A program made the position numbers and the translations under genes. 64,000 nucleotides of DNA, from positions 372,001-436,000 of the forward strand of contig ML058440.1 in assembly GCA_003013855.2 (NCBI GenBank). The letters are read 5' to 3'. Shown here piece by piece: positions 36,114 through 47,099 of the stretch. Every line of letters starts with the position of its first letter. Positions within the stretch are counted from its first letter, which is position 1. Origin of the DNA: Liriodendron chinense (Eukaryota > Streptophyta > Magnoliopsida > Magnoliales > Magnoliaceae). The notes under the pieces are model-generated. The model saw only the letters and a list, made by a program, of their open reading frames with translations, was not told the origin of the DNA and made no database searches.

Positions 36114-37091
36114 TGATGCGGACATCAGGCCCTTTAGGGTTTATCAGTGTAGGAGGCGAGTGACACCCATATCTTTAGGGCTCGATGATGACAGGCCTGG
36201 GTCGTTCGTGACGACTATTGAGGAGCATTGAAGACCTTACACATGTAGTCCGAGACATTTGAAAAGACCCCACCTTAGGAAGACGTGTGTAAGTTGCTTT
36301 GAGGAGATGATCAGACCGTTGGATCGTGATGATGATGTGATCGGACCATTGGTTCATCGTGGCCCACTTTCATCACACCATCATTGGAGCGCATTGGACA
36401 TCTTAGATTTGAGTTTATTTTATACATTTTTTACTTATTTGAGTTTCGGGTTAGTGTGGGTACGTTTTTTTCATGTAAATGTCTTTTTTTTTAAATTTTG
36501 TTAGTAGGGGTATTTTGGTAATTATGCTAATTCCGAATTTTATAAGGGTGTTGCCCTAAACCTTTTTGATTAGTTGTTGATTTATGAAAAAGAGCAAACC
36601 TTTGGTTGCCTCCTTCCTCTCTCTCTCTCTCATGGTGCTTCTTCTTCTTCCTTGATCTCCTTCTTCTCTATTCTTCTTGTGCCCCTCCAACTTCTTCCAG
36701 GTATTTCATCTTCTATTACTATCCTTCTAAACTTCTGTTTTGTTTATTCCCCACGATCTAAACCTTGAGAATCGATCCGAACCCTAAACCCCCAAATTCT
36801 CAAATCCCTAATCCGAGATACCTCCTGGTTCTTCGGACTAGTGATCCTCATTGATCGATTGGGTATGACCATGCAAGATAGGGAGGTTCCATCCCTCGCC
36901 GGGTCCAACCTAAGCAATAATTGAATTCCATACTCCACGGTTGTGATGATGGCCCGTCCCATTGCATGTTTCCTTTATGATTTTCTTAGTTTATGATGAT
37001 TGATGCTAGATTTCATTATTATTATTGCTTTTATTTCCGCTGAATAATTGTGTTCATGAGCATGCATCATATTTAGGGCTGTCCTGCATCA
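36114..37091 (+). repeat. Chromovirus 5' LTR
   Basis: 978 bp. It holds the promoter region and a short CT run (about 36619-36632) that is several bases longer in the 3' LTR. Ends are TGATGC...GCATCA, a short inverted repeat. Confidence 0.95.
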
Positions 37092-37095
37092 AATT

Positions 37096-37107
37096 TGATA
37101 TCAGAGA
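37096..37107 (+). other. Chromovirus primer-binding site
   Basis: TGATATCAGAGA, four bases after the 5' LTR, is a two-mismatch version of the initiator-Met site TGGTATCAGAGC. Confidence 0.7.
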
Positions 37108-37177
37108 ATAGGCTTGCATGGTTTTTATCTAGATCGAGTTATCCAATTAGGGTTTTGATTTTTAGGTTTGTTTTAGG

Positions 37178-37402
37178 AAATGTCCAGATTTAGAAAGTTT
37201 CCTAATTTGGAAAATTTTCAGATTTAGAAACTTTCCAATTTTAGAAAGTTTCCTAATTTGGAAAATTTTCAGATTTAGACAGTTTCCAATTTTAGAAACT
37301 TTCCAATTTTAGAAAGTTTCCTAATTTGGAAAATTTTCAGATTTAGACAGTTTCCAATTTTAGAAACTTTCCAATTTTAGAAAGTTTCCTAATTTGGAAA
37401 AA
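37178..37402 (+). repeat. Tandem repeats in the chromovirus leader
   Basis: CCTAATTTGGAAAATTTTCA recurs at 37201, 37252 and 37320, and with a variant end at 37388, at spacings of 51, 68 and 68 bp. The intervening phrases are TTTAGAAACTTTCC, TTTAGACAGTTTCC and TTTTAGAAAGTTTCC. It lies between the primer-binding site and the gag start. Confidence 0.9.
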
Positions 37403-37511
37403 TTCCAGATTTGAGTCACATCATCTAGAATTAATTAGTGTCAGTTCATTGTAGTTTAAATTCATTGCATTCGTATTGTGAGTCACCTAGTCCGTAGTCT
37501 CCCCGTAGTGA

Positions 37512-37931
37512 ATGGAGTATAGGCGTTTGAAATCTTCAGGGCCATTAAGTGTTGTCGTGTGGCCGTCGAGACCCAACGGAAAGCCGAACTCCGATGATTT
37601 GGCCAACTTTAATGGTCACATGGACCCACAAACCTTCCTTGATTGGCTTAAAGACTTGGACTATTTTTTTGATTGGTATGATATGTCAAATTATCGTCGA
37701 GTTAGGTTTGCCAAGTGGAAATTGGAGGGCCAAGCCAAGTCGTTTTGGACAGATTTGGAGCGACGACTTGATAAAGTTGGGAGAGCCCCGATCTCACAAT
37801 GGGACGAGATGAAAGAGCGTTTGAAAGAAAAATATCTTCCCATCTCTTATCGTGAAAAGCCCTTTGGGTCAGAAGAGAGTTACCCCACCTTCTCATCCAA
37901 ACACAGAACCAATATGGTCCCCTCCTTGTAA
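37512..37931 (+). pseudogene. Chromovirus gag (N-terminal half), truncated
   Basis: The open frame of 139 residues includes the retrotransposon gag core: NFNGHMDPQTFLDWL, YFFDWYDMSNYRRVRFAKW, KLEGQAKSFW and WDEMKERLKEKYLPISYR (about residues 32-118). Directly after YLPISYR, family members continue with a long helical region and a zinc knuckle. Here that is replaced by an unrelated tail and a stop, marking an internal deletion. A protein from this frame could at most provide the gag core. Confidence 0.85.
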
Positions 37932-38364
37932 AGTGGTCCAACCTATCATTAAGGAAATCTCGGCTTATGAACAATTTGAGTGTTTAACACCAATTATATT
38001 TCCTTGGAAGCGAGATAATACCTTGGTAAATGGCCAGTTGGAAGAATCCAAACATGATGTTTATGAAGTGGAAGAGTACGTGCCTAACGTCAGTAGTGAG
38101 GAAATGAAAGAAATTAAGGCATCGCTCATCATCGTTGAGGATGACGAAGTGTGTGTTAGTGATGAAAAGGTCGAAGAGTTTGAGACCACACCACTTCCGA
38201 GTGTCATGTGTGATGTAATTGATATAGTCTCCCAATCTATGTCTCTTACCATGGTGAACATAAATGAAATTGAAGAAGAGACTAGTGAGGATATGATGAT
38301 AGACACCCACATGACTTGTGATATCCCACCAGATGATTTATGGGATAAATTTTCACCCATATAG
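37852..38364 (+). pseudogene. Chromovirus linker region between gag and pol, acidic open frame
   Basis: This frame overlaps the end of gag in a different frame and runs 170 residues, rich in Glu and Asp (VSSEEMKEIKA, VEDDEVCVSDEKVEEFE). It ends in a single TAG at 38362-38364. The next codon, in the same frame, starts the RT-like block, so a single stop separates two continuous frames. No protease motif is visible. Confidence 0.6.
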
Positions 38365-39186
38365 GACATTCAACACACAATTGATCTTGTCCCTAAGTTG
38401 GTCTTGTCAAGCTTTCCTCCATACCAAGGGAACCCCATAGAAAATATAGAAATGCAGTGTCAATTTGATAAACTTCTTGGGGAAGAATTTAATAAGGAAA
38501 GTTTGAGTTGGAGTTTTGTTTTGTGTGTCATGCCTGGTCTTTTCACTTCCAAGAATAATGGCATGTGGCACACAAGTGGGCATATCCTGACCGTCCACAA
38601 AGCTTCAGTCAAGTGTCATGCTATCATGCGACGTATTCACGTCATGGTGGATATGATGACCTTAGTCCTTATCCCATATCTTGATGACATTTTGGACATA
38701 ATGGCTGATGCCAAGATCTGCTCAAGACTTGGTATTACTAGTGTTTGTTCTCAAGTGTTGGGATACCTGAAAATCATCCTTGTTTATAATACTTATAATG
38801 AGAAATTGTGTGTCACCCGTGAGAAGTGTCCTTCTGTTTCAGTTTTCCAAGTTCTAGGTCATAGGATTGTTTATTTCCATAGGATTGTTTATTCCAAGTT
38901 CGTGGATTTTTCAGAGTGTCCTTTAGTGTCACCCATGTCTGTCATCCAAAGGTCTTCAGAGTCAGCCAATGCATTCGCACGCCATATTCATGATTTGCAT
39001 ACACATATTAGACAGCGGATAAATAAGAGCAATGATGATTCTAAAATCTCAACTGATTCTCATCGTAGATTGCAAGAATTTCAAAAAGGAGACCATGTAA
39101 TGGTGAGGATAAGGCTTAAGCGGTTCTCACAAGGTTCCGCTAAGAAATTACAAGCGCGTAGTGCTGGACCATTCAAGATTGTGTAG
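38365..39186 (+). pseudogene. Chromovirus pol remnant: degenerate RT fingers fused to integrase C-terminus
   Basis: The frame opens with DIQHTIDLVP, the conserved gypsy RT lead-in. A recognisable but strongly altered RT N-terminal part follows: ESLSWSFVLCVMPGLFTSKN and GMWHTSG occupy the places of the usual SPCAVP, TPKKDG and WRMCVD blocks, then LDDILDIMADAKICS. The palm motif with the catalytic aspartates is absent. From about 38943 the integrase C-terminus appears: SSESANAFARHIHDLH, LQEFQKGDHVMVRIRLKRF and ARSAGPFKIV, stopped by TAG at 39184. The similarity continues past this stop (KIGSNAYRIDLPSEMGINP). The fusion keeps one open frame over 270 residues although the enzyme core is lost. Confidence 0.8.
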
Positions 39187-39364
39187 AAAATTGGGTCCAA
39201 CGCGTATCGGATCGACCTTCCATCTGAAATGGGCATTAACCCAACTTTTAATGTGGAAGATCTAGTCCGTTCCCACCATCCCATCGTTGATCCATCATCT
39301 CTCTTATGGCCCTTATCTGATTTTATTTCACAACCCCTCTCACCCCCTTCCTCCACCTAATATC

Positions 39365-39575
39365 CATAAAGAAGAAATTGAGGAAATCTTGGATGAGGAG
39401 ATAGTGTTTACGAGAGACGGAGGTTTCCAAAGATACATTGTCAAATGGAAGAACAAGCCACCGTCAGAATCTACGTGGTTTACTGAAGTGGAGTTGCAGA
39501 ATGTTGATTCAGATTTGCTAGAGCGCCACAAAAGTTTTAACTCGTCGGAGTCGAGTTCTTTTCAGACGAGGAGAA
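39365..39575 (+). pseudogene. Chromovirus chromodomain
   Basis: In a frame shifted relative to the integrase part, HKEEIEEILDEEIVF leads into the chromodomain core YIVKWKNKPPSESTWF, then VELQNVDSDLLERHKSF. The aromatic and WK positions needed for a methyl-lysine cage are present. It is followed at once by the purine tract and the 3' LTR. Known chromoviruses use this domain to aim integration into particular chromatin. Here expression would need a frameshift or a trans-supplied integrase. Confidence 0.85.
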
Positions 39576-40559
39576 TGATGCGGACATCAGGCCCTTTAGG
39601 GTTTATCAGCGTAGGAGGCGAGTGACACCTATATCTTTAGGGCTCGATGATGACAGGCCTGGGTCGTTCGTGACGACTATTGAGGAGCATTGAAGACCTT
39701 ACACATGTAGTCCGAGACATTTGAAAAGACCCCACCTTGGGAAGACATGTGTAAGTTGCTTTGAGGAGATGATCAGACCGTTGGATCGTGATGATGATGT
39801 GATCGGACCATTGGTTCATCGTGGCCCACTTTCATCACACCATCATTGGAGCGCATTGGACATCTTAGATTTGAGTTTATTTTATGCATTTTTTACTTAT
39901 TTGAGTTTCGGGTTAGTATGGGTACGTTTTTTTCATGCAAATGTCTTTTTTTTAAAATTTTGTTAGTAGGGGTATTTTGGTAATTATGCTAATTCCGAAT
40001 TTTATAAGGGTGTTGCCCTAAACCTTTTTGATTAGTTGTTGATTTATGAAAAAGAGCAAACCTTTGGTTGCCTCCTTCCTCTCTCTCTCTCTCTCTCTCA
40101 TGGTGCTTCTTCTTCTTCCTTGATCTCCTTCTTCTCTATTCTTCTTGTGCCCCTCCAACTTCTTCCAGGTATTTCATCTTCTATTACTATCCTTCTAAAC
40201 TTCTGTTTTGTTTATTCCCCACGATCTAAACCTTGAGAATCGATCCGAACCCTAAACCCCCAAATTCTTAAATCCCTAATCCGAGATACCTCCTGGTTCT
40301 TCGGACTAGTGATCCTCATTGATCGATTGGGTATGACCATGCAAGATCGGGAGGTTCCATCCCTCGCTGGGTCCAACCTAAGCAATAATTGAATTCCATA
40401 CTCCACGGTTGTGATGATGGCCCGTCCCATTGCATGTTTCCTTTATGATTTTCTTAGTTTATGATGATTGATGCTAGATTTCATTATTATTATTGCTTTT
40501 ATTTCCGCTGAATAATTGTGTTCATGAGCATGCATCATATTTAGGGCTGTCCTGCATCA
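39576..40559 (+). repeat. Chromovirus 3' LTR
   Basis: 984 bp and nearly identical to the 5' LTR. Differences seen include CAGCGTAGG versus CAGTGTAGG, CTTGGGAAGACATG versus CTTAGGAAGACGTG, and an enlarged CT run. Confidence 0.95.
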
Positions 40560-40564
40560 ATCAC

Positions 40565-41240
40565 CTAATCTGATCATCCTAGAAATCCCATCGAAATCTT
40601 GCAAAATGAATGGTTGCTGGAAGCCTGGAAATCCAGTCTAATCATTTCCCTTATTGCAGGTGTTTGATTGGACAGCTATGATCATCCAATCTTGGTTATT
40701 AATTACTCCTACAACAATCCATGCTTAGGAGGCCCACCTATACAACAGCAACAATATTGAAAGGTGGGTCTGGATGATTGTAATCAACCTATGTAATAGA
40801 TAACAGATAGTGCTTGATTGTAATCAACCTATGTAATAGTCTATTACATTACGCCTGTGGGAGTCTCATGCTCTCATTGCCAGTCCCCAGCCGGGATAAA
40901 AGAGGGTTGCATCAGTTTAGCAGTCCGCATCAAACTTATGCCAAAACTTCCAATATGAATCCGAACAATATGACATGTTGAAGACTCTGAAAGGGCAAGG
41001 GGAAGGCCCTAAAGGATGAGGGTGGAGGCAGTAAAGACTTGATGACCTATGGTCTACCTGAAGTTATGGCCCTTGATAGAGTGGAATGGCAGAAAAGGAT
41101 TCATGTAGCCGACCCTAATTAGTTGGGATAAGGCTCAGATGATGATTATGATGATGATGGCCTTGGTGCCCGGTGCAAAGGACTTTACACTATATTCTTC
41201 ATGCAGAATCTTTCTAACAGCAAATGGATTTGATAGCTAC
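40565..41240. mobile_element. LINE 3' end on the plus strand, near the lost cyclin-L 3' end
   Basis: The frame 41066-41122 encodes MALDRVEWQKRIHVADPN and a stop, the typical C-terminus of plant LINE proteins. The tail GCCGACCCTAATTAGTTGGG, then ATAAGGCTCAGATGATGA, follows. The region before 40915 is unassigned. This insertion lies directly beyond the last recognisable cyclin-L exon (41241), and the final exon of that gene is missing. Confidence 0.7.
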
Positions 41241-41622
41241 CTGTATCTTTCCCCTTATCCTTGATGCAGTGACTTCTAGCCTTGATTTTACCTGTCCCTC
41301 TCCTGATCCTCTTTCCGCTCCCTTTCCCTGTCAGAGTCCCTACTACCACCATCATGGTCCAAACCTTCATTCGCTTCCTCTCCTTCTCCCTCTCCCTGTT
41401 CCTTACTCCACTCACATCATTTCTATGATCTGCCTTGCGCTTGGTGGTGGTTTCCTCTTTCACCTCTCCCTCAATGGGAACCCTTCCAGTGTCATGGCCA
41501 TTCAACACTGTCAATTTGTCCAGAGCTAGTTTTATCAGTGAATCTTTAGACCCACCACCATCAGGATTGGTTGCTGTGTTGAGAGTACTGGTATCATCAG
41601 CAGCAACATTCACGGAGTTTTC
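41241..41622 (-). pseudogene. Cyclin-L pseudogene, exon 7 (charged C-terminal region)
   Basis: Acceptor TTTTACTCAG, donor-like GTAGCT at 41240. It encodes ENSVNVAADD, then TNPDGGGSKDSLIKLALDKL, a family hallmark, and later NREREKERKR. After that the natural reading shifts to another frame (DHDGGSRDSDRERER) and back (IKARSHCIKDKGKD), so two compensating indels disrupt the RS/RE-like tail. The final exon is not found. Confidence 0.8.
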
Positions 41623-42076
41623 CTGAGTAAAACAGCATTGACGAATTGTTTTAACTTCCAAAAAGTATAAACCTTCCAAAAAACGGCATTGCTGATATTT
41701 CACAAGAGAGTCAATGAGATATTTAATACATTAAACAGTAATTATTGGATCCTGATCTGGATCAAAACCATTGGGTGATACAGACCATTGAGAATCCCCA
41801 GTAAGAATGGAGGATGCCCCAGAAATCTTCTGAGATTGGAAGATCTAGCCATCGAAACTTCGATCTTTTTTCTCTCGAATAGGGCTTCTTGACTGTCTAT
41901 TTGTGACAGACGGTTAGGATATTCAAATTTGGGATATTTTGGAGCATCACACTTCCAGAGGCCCATGAGATCAACAGTCTGTATCACTGAATAATGAGCC
42001 CCTTCTCTGGAATGAGTGCATTAGCGAAAAGAGAAAACTCCCATGCATTAAAGGTTTGGGGAAATAGGGAGCTTAC

Positions 42077-42347
42077 CTTTGCAGCATGACATTGTGAGTG
42101 CCCTGCTTCATTTGTCAACGGGAATGAATCTGCAATTTCCCGTACATGAATATATTTCGCCTTGGGAAGACTGTACAGGTGTGCTAGAACTCTACTAACT
42201 TCATCAATTCCTTACTTCTCCACATCAAAAGCTTTCCACCAAGGTGGGTTTTCAGGGAGGGGGATTTGGAACCTACGAGCGGCTGCATACACAACCCCAC
42301 AAGCCACAACTTCGCTTTTGAATCGAACACATAAGGTTGTTCTCAAA
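42077..42347 (-). pseudogene. Cyclin-L pseudogene, exon 6, with in-frame TAA
   Basis: It encodes LRTTLCVRFKSEVVACGVVY, then AAARRFQIPLPENPPWWKAF and DVEK, a TAA stop, then GIDEVSRVLAHLYSLPKAKY and further to HAAK. Acceptor TTTTCAG, donor GTAAGC. The stop falls in the second cyclin box, where relatives have Ser or Ala. Confidence 0.9.
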
Positions 42348-42879
42348 CTGAAAAGGAAATTGAAAAAAAAAAAAAAACACAAATCAAACATTTACAATCA
42401 GCAGTTGAAATAAAATAATAATATATAAGGATGAGTTATGAATATCTACCTCCCAGAACAACACTACTACAAGATAAGCTACAACTTACAAATCCAAGAA
42501 AAAGAAATTTACAAAGAATTTTCCATTTTGAAATTTAAAAAAATATAATCCTTGCCAAAATATAATTATGCTGATGTTGAAAGATGTATGCCAAATATTT
42601 TCATGTTGCTCAACATAATGTTATGTGCCATGGAGAAGGTGCATGTCTCAGTCCAAGGTTCCAAGTTCCAACACCATAAAAGGGAAGCCAAAACCTATAT
42701 GCTGTCGCATTCTCCTATTGAGGGATTCTGCTCATGTACCGATAAGTGCTTATCTTTTTTTTCTTTTTTTTAATTGATAGAATACAAACATCCTTCAAGG
42801 CAATAGATAAGACTCCACTATACAAGTAGATGGTCGATGGATCCCTTGGCAAGCAAATTAGCCACTATCAAGCACTGTT

Positions 42880-43545
42880 TGAATTATCTCTAATATTATC
42901 GAAATACCCCGATATTATCTGTGTCTCTAGCTCAACGATACCGATAACACTGATAGTATCAGAAATTCTAAGTATCGGTGATGTATCGCTAAATATCTCC
43001 AATGTATCGATATCATCAATATTTTCGACTGTGTAAATTCCAGGTGTCGCTTGTATTTCCAATGCATTGATACCACCGGCGTATCGCCAATATTTTTGAC
43101 TATGTAAATTCTCTGTGTCGCTTGTATCACCAATGTATCTATGATGTTTCGATAATATCGCCAATGTATCGATATCGTCAAAAATCTGTATCTTAAAAAA
43201 TTCCCATTTCATATTTTTTATGGGCGCATGGTTGTATGCATCGTTCAATTTGTCGACGATAATATTGATAATATCGCGATATTATCATTATTGCAACATG
43301 GCAATATCGAGACCACAATATTTCATTTCTTTTCTAGTTGTCAACAATTTGTTGGGAAATATTGTATGTTGTTGATATTCTGAAATATCAATGGATGTTT
43401 GGATGGATGATATGGTTGAACTGATTTCTTACAGCAGCATATGCTCTTAGGCCCCTATTAAATAGAAACTTATTATGTATGCATTCTTTTTGTAATTTTT
43501 TTATTCCTAAATATGCAAATATATGTATTTTAGCATCTCATGAGG
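42880..43545. repeat. CGATA-rich dispersed repeat, copy 1 (cyclin-L intron)
   Basis: The stretch is dense in ATATCG, CGATATTATC and GTATCGATAT words. It ends in a conserved block GATTTCTTACAGCAGCATAT, GAAACTTATTATGTATGCAT and TGTATTTTAGCATCTC. Copy 2 is at 48697-49300 in the same orientation and intron series. The autonomous source is unknown. Confidence 0.75.
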
Positions 43546-43714
43546 AATTCATTGCTATCAAGTAGATGATCTGTGAACCCCTTGGCGAAGGAATTCACCA
43601 CTATACAAGTAGATGGTCTACACTCCAGACACTGCTGCTTTTTTCTGAGTCTCACTCATTTAGTAATAAATTTCGTACTTGCTTCCAAAAAAGCTTATTG
43701 GATGGAAGTCCACT

Positions 43715-43741
43715 CACCCCCCCCCCACCCCCCCCCCCCCC
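43715..43741. repeat. Poly-C tract
   Basis: A run of C with one interrupting A, in an intron of the cyclin-L pseudogene. Confidence 0.9.
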
Positions 43742-43915
43742 TCCAAATAAGTAATCAGCGATTTATTAAGAAAAGAAGAAAATGCTCAAAAACAATTGGA
43801 CAAGGGGCAGTAAATAAATAAATACATAAAAGCAAAAGAACCCAAAATATTCAATGAAGCTAAGAAAACCCCCCAAAAACAGCCTAATAAAAACCCAGGT
43901 GGAAGTCCAAAATTA

Positions 43916-44035
43916 CCATGCTCCTTTCTTAGGCATGAGTGTTATAAATGTAGCATTTGATCCTTTGTGAATGTAGATCCTCTAGCAAATGTCCTTAAAG
44001 ACGCCATGAGGTTGCCTTAAATCACTTCCAAACAC
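43916..44035 (-). mobile_element. L1-type LINE reverse transcriptase fragment
   Basis: Reading from 44035 down: VFGSDLRQPHGVFKDIC, a stop, RIYIHKGSNATFITLMPKK, GAW. The NATFITLMPKK block is the plant L1 RT signature (NATFIALIPKK type). The neighbouring minus-strand stretch to about 44480 also contains an open VFLNGPVKEFGKKYKVDILL frame, which may belong to the same dead element. Confidence 0.7.
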
Positions 44036-44636
44036 TAGTGATAAAATAAAATAAAAATAAACTGAAAACCCATCGTGAACCAACTCCTTGTCCTCATTCA
44101 CATCCATTACAACCTTTTTCACCTCTTCCAGCTCAAATACCCCCTTCCCAACTAAGCTGCTTTGTACATGGGCCTCCCCTCAATGAGAAAATGAAGTTAA
44201 GATCATCCCAAAATTCCCATTTCTTTCAAACCGAGCTTATTGGAAATGGATAATTCCCCTATCATTTGTGCTTCCATATCCACCACTTTGCCATTCACAT
44301 TGTGAGGCATCATCCAAATCTTCCACATGAAGCGAGAATGGATCTAGCACAAGCCGTAGACCCCCCAAATTCACAAATCACCAAGGCAGGTATCAGCTCA
44401 ACTATTGATCCTGGAATAAGGAGGATGTCCACCTTGTACTTCTTACCAAACTCCTTGACAGGACCATTGAGAAACACTAATTCCCGATCCCCCTAGTACT
44501 AACCTTCTTACAAGATTTCATCTTCGTTTCTTCCCACAATTTACAGGAAATGAGAGAATTTGGATTTTCCCAAAAATTCCTTGTTCATTAATGCAAGCAA
44601 ATATCCAATCCCACGAGTAGGCCCCACATTCACAAA

Positions 44637-45035
44637 AGTGATAGACTTGATGTTATTCCTATTGCTTTAGTTCTGTCTTTTAATAAATTGAAAATGACCT
44701 AGATACCCTGCTCATAGATCATTGCAAAATAACAATACGTGACGGCATCTTGGTCCTCTAACGTAGCACTAGGGTTTCTTTATGATCCCTCCCCCCTTTT
44801 AAACCACATATTGGGCTTGTAACTTCATAATGATTATGTATGAACGAACAGTCCAGCTTTGAGCCTTCTTGGGTTTAGCATGTGTTGCTTCCCTAGATTG
44901 GCATGTGTGGCCTACACTAAGAGGGGGAGATTGACCACTAGATTCAAGTAGTGGGTTGTTGGGAATGAGTACCATAGGCTGTTCGTCTATTGAGGTTATT
45001 TTGCAGCACTTTGGATCACGAGACTGAACAACCGT
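44637..45035. repeat. About 400-bp diverged repeat, copy 1
   Basis: Shared with 46655-47060 in order: AATTGAAAATGACCTAGA, GGGTTTCTTTA, TTGCTTCCCTAGATTGG, TAGTGGG-GTTGGGAAT and CAGCACTTT. Identity is moderate, so these are two old copies of one dispersed element. Confidence 0.75.
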
Positions 45036-45086
45036 TGGTCCTTTTTTTTCTTTTTTTTGAGAGGATAAATATAAATTTATATTTAG

Positions 45087-45088
<2 letters not shown>

Positions 45089-45120
<32 letters not shown>
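45089..45120. repeat. Poly-A tract
   Basis: About 32 A in a row. Reading frames across it on either strand are artefacts. Confidence 0.95.
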
Positions 45121-45122
<2 letters not shown>

Positions 45123-45897
45123 AAACAAGGGGGATAGAATTCCCAACACAGAGCAGAGCAGGACATGCCCAACCTAGCCAGAAAAGAAACATCAGAGCTA
45201 ACAACATCGAGAGCCCAACCTGCACAGCGCTTAGTCCTTAGATCTATCCTCACAAATCTACTTCCAGCCCTTGAATCCCAACCATACGCATCCTCCCAAC
45301 CTTTAGATCTAGCAGCGCAAACTGAATTAGCCTCTATAAAACCCTGATACCTCGGCCATAGGAATCCCAAACCCTTGGATCTACACTCCAGCTACTAGAT
45401 CAACCACCACTTCCAAATCCTAATTGCACATGCTCCAAATCCTAGATCTAAGAGACTAAGCCTAGATGCACACTTAAACCATAGATCCACATTTCTAAAA
45501 CCAAACCAGCATCTTAGCCATCCAACCTTAAACCACAGATGTCCAGCCCAACACTCAAATCAGGCTCCAACCTCAATCAGCCCATATTTCCTAGCTGAAA
45601 TGTCATTGAAAGGAAGATATTTGTACGCTTCATACAATTATTTACTCAGATCCTGTCCTTGTTGTGAACATCTTTATTCGTCAACCAATTCCTACCCAGG
45701 TTACCATGATCATGGAAATCACCATTCCCACCATTCCAATCATCGCCCCTCTTTCTAGTCCATTATCGCAACCCGTATTGAGCCCATTGGATATAACAGA
45801 AGAGTTCAAGAAACATTGGAGGAAGGGATGAGAAAATTGCAAGAAACACTCAAAAGTTTCTAAAACTTGGCCCAAGCCTACTTTGATCATCAATGTG

Positions 45898-45898
<1 letters not shown>

Positions 45899-45926
<28 letters not shown>
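45899..45926. repeat. Poly-A tract
   Basis: About 28 A in a row in the cyclin-L intron. Confidence 0.95.
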
Positions 45927-45929
<3 letters not shown>

Positions 45930-46384
45930 CAAATCAAGGCTCAATTTGTTGAATCTGAAGATCTAATGGGAGATGTGAAAAAAATGAGGAGGTTCCAGAA
46001 GGTGGAACCCAAGAATCCACCATTGGATTGCTTGCTAAATCCATGGATGGATCAATAGAGAAGTTTGTCAAGGGATGAACCAAAAGAAGTGCACAGAGAT
46101 CTAAAGGTTACACAATAAATGAGCAACGAATCATAGAGAAAAGATGACAGCTCATATGATGATCATATCAGTGGATCCTAAGGAGATTGTCCAAGTTGAG
46201 ATGGACGCTTTGGTTGTCCCACTGACGACCAAAGACTATGAATCAGAGGCCAACTGCAGTAGATGAGGCCACAATTGAGAACCAAAAAAAACATTTGGAG
46301 CCCACAAATCCACTGTAACAAAGCGGAGGTCGACACCTAGGACATGGAGAACTATGGACTTCAAAGAAGCAAAAAAGAAAAAGT

Positions 46385-46411
46385 GGGGGGGGGGGGGGGG
46401 GGGGGGGGGGT
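46385..46411. repeat. Poly-G tract 1
   Basis: About 27 uninterrupted G. Long G runs are rare in plant DNA, and a second one lies 1.05 kb further on. Confidence 0.95.
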
Positions 46412-46654
46412 AGGGATGTCCTACAATGCCTTCCCATGCACAAGTTACCAATCCAATGCATGGGACATTAACATCAGCTATCACCAAAACCAAAGAAGAC
46501 GCACTGCAAGGCGAGCATTGCAATGGATTGCTATTTATCTTAACTAGAGGATGAGTTTTTCTTTTCTTTTTTCGAGGCAGGTGGAATTGATGCAAGCATA
46601 TTCCAACCCATGTGAGGGCCCCACATGAGTGTGAGTGTGAACTTATGTTCAGTG

Positions 46655-47060
46655 TGTTTTCACACAAGTGATAAACTTGATCTTATATTGATTTGCTCGA
46701 GTTATAAGTTTTTTGATGAATTGAAAATGACCTAGACACCCCTGCTTATAGCTCATTGAGAAATAACCATAAGTGGGGGCATTCTGGACCTTGTTGGTAG
46801 CATCAGGGTTTCTTTACAATCACTGTTCTATTTGAACTGCATAGTGTGTGTGCTCCTTTATGATGGTCATGGATGAATAACATTCCAATTTTGACCATTT
46901 GTTGCTTCCCTAGATTGGATATTTGTTTCCTATGCTAGGAGAGAGGAAAGTGTGATCACTAGCTTCAACTAGTGGGCCGTTGGGAATCATTCCCACAGCC
47001 TTGTTTCATCTATCAGAGTTATTCCACAGCACTTTCAGATCATGATCTAAAGAACATTGA
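46655..47060. repeat. About 400-bp diverged repeat, copy 2
   Basis: Partner of 44637-45035. Its left part is preceded by GAGGGCCCCACATGAGTGTG. Confidence 0.75.
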
Positions 47061-47099
47061 ACACAGTTAGCCCACCATGTACCCATTTGCATTACTTGT

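Larger units (their letters stand above)
36114..40559 (+). mobile_element. Non-autonomous Ty3/gypsy chromovirus, complete insertion (4446 bp)
   Basis: Two near-identical LTRs (36114-37091 and 39576-40559) begin TGATGCGGACATCAGG and end GTCCTGCATCA. The 5-bp ATCAC on both sides (36109-36113 and 40560-40564) is a perfect target duplication. A primer-binding site follows the 5' LTR, and a purine-rich GACGAGGAGAA precedes the 3' LTR. The interior encodes a truncated gag, an acidic linker, a diverged N-terminal part of reverse transcriptase, an integrase C-terminal region and a chromodomain. Protease, the RT catalytic core, RNase H and the integrase catalytic core are absent. It therefore depends on a relative for transposition, yet the LTRs differ at only about 11 positions by my count, so it moved recently. 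Confidence 0.95.

Noticed and set aside
46236..46667. 143-residue frame with a proline run
   Set aside because: The run is the complement of a poly-G tract. The rest shows no protein character and lies in an intron of the cyclin-L pseudogene.
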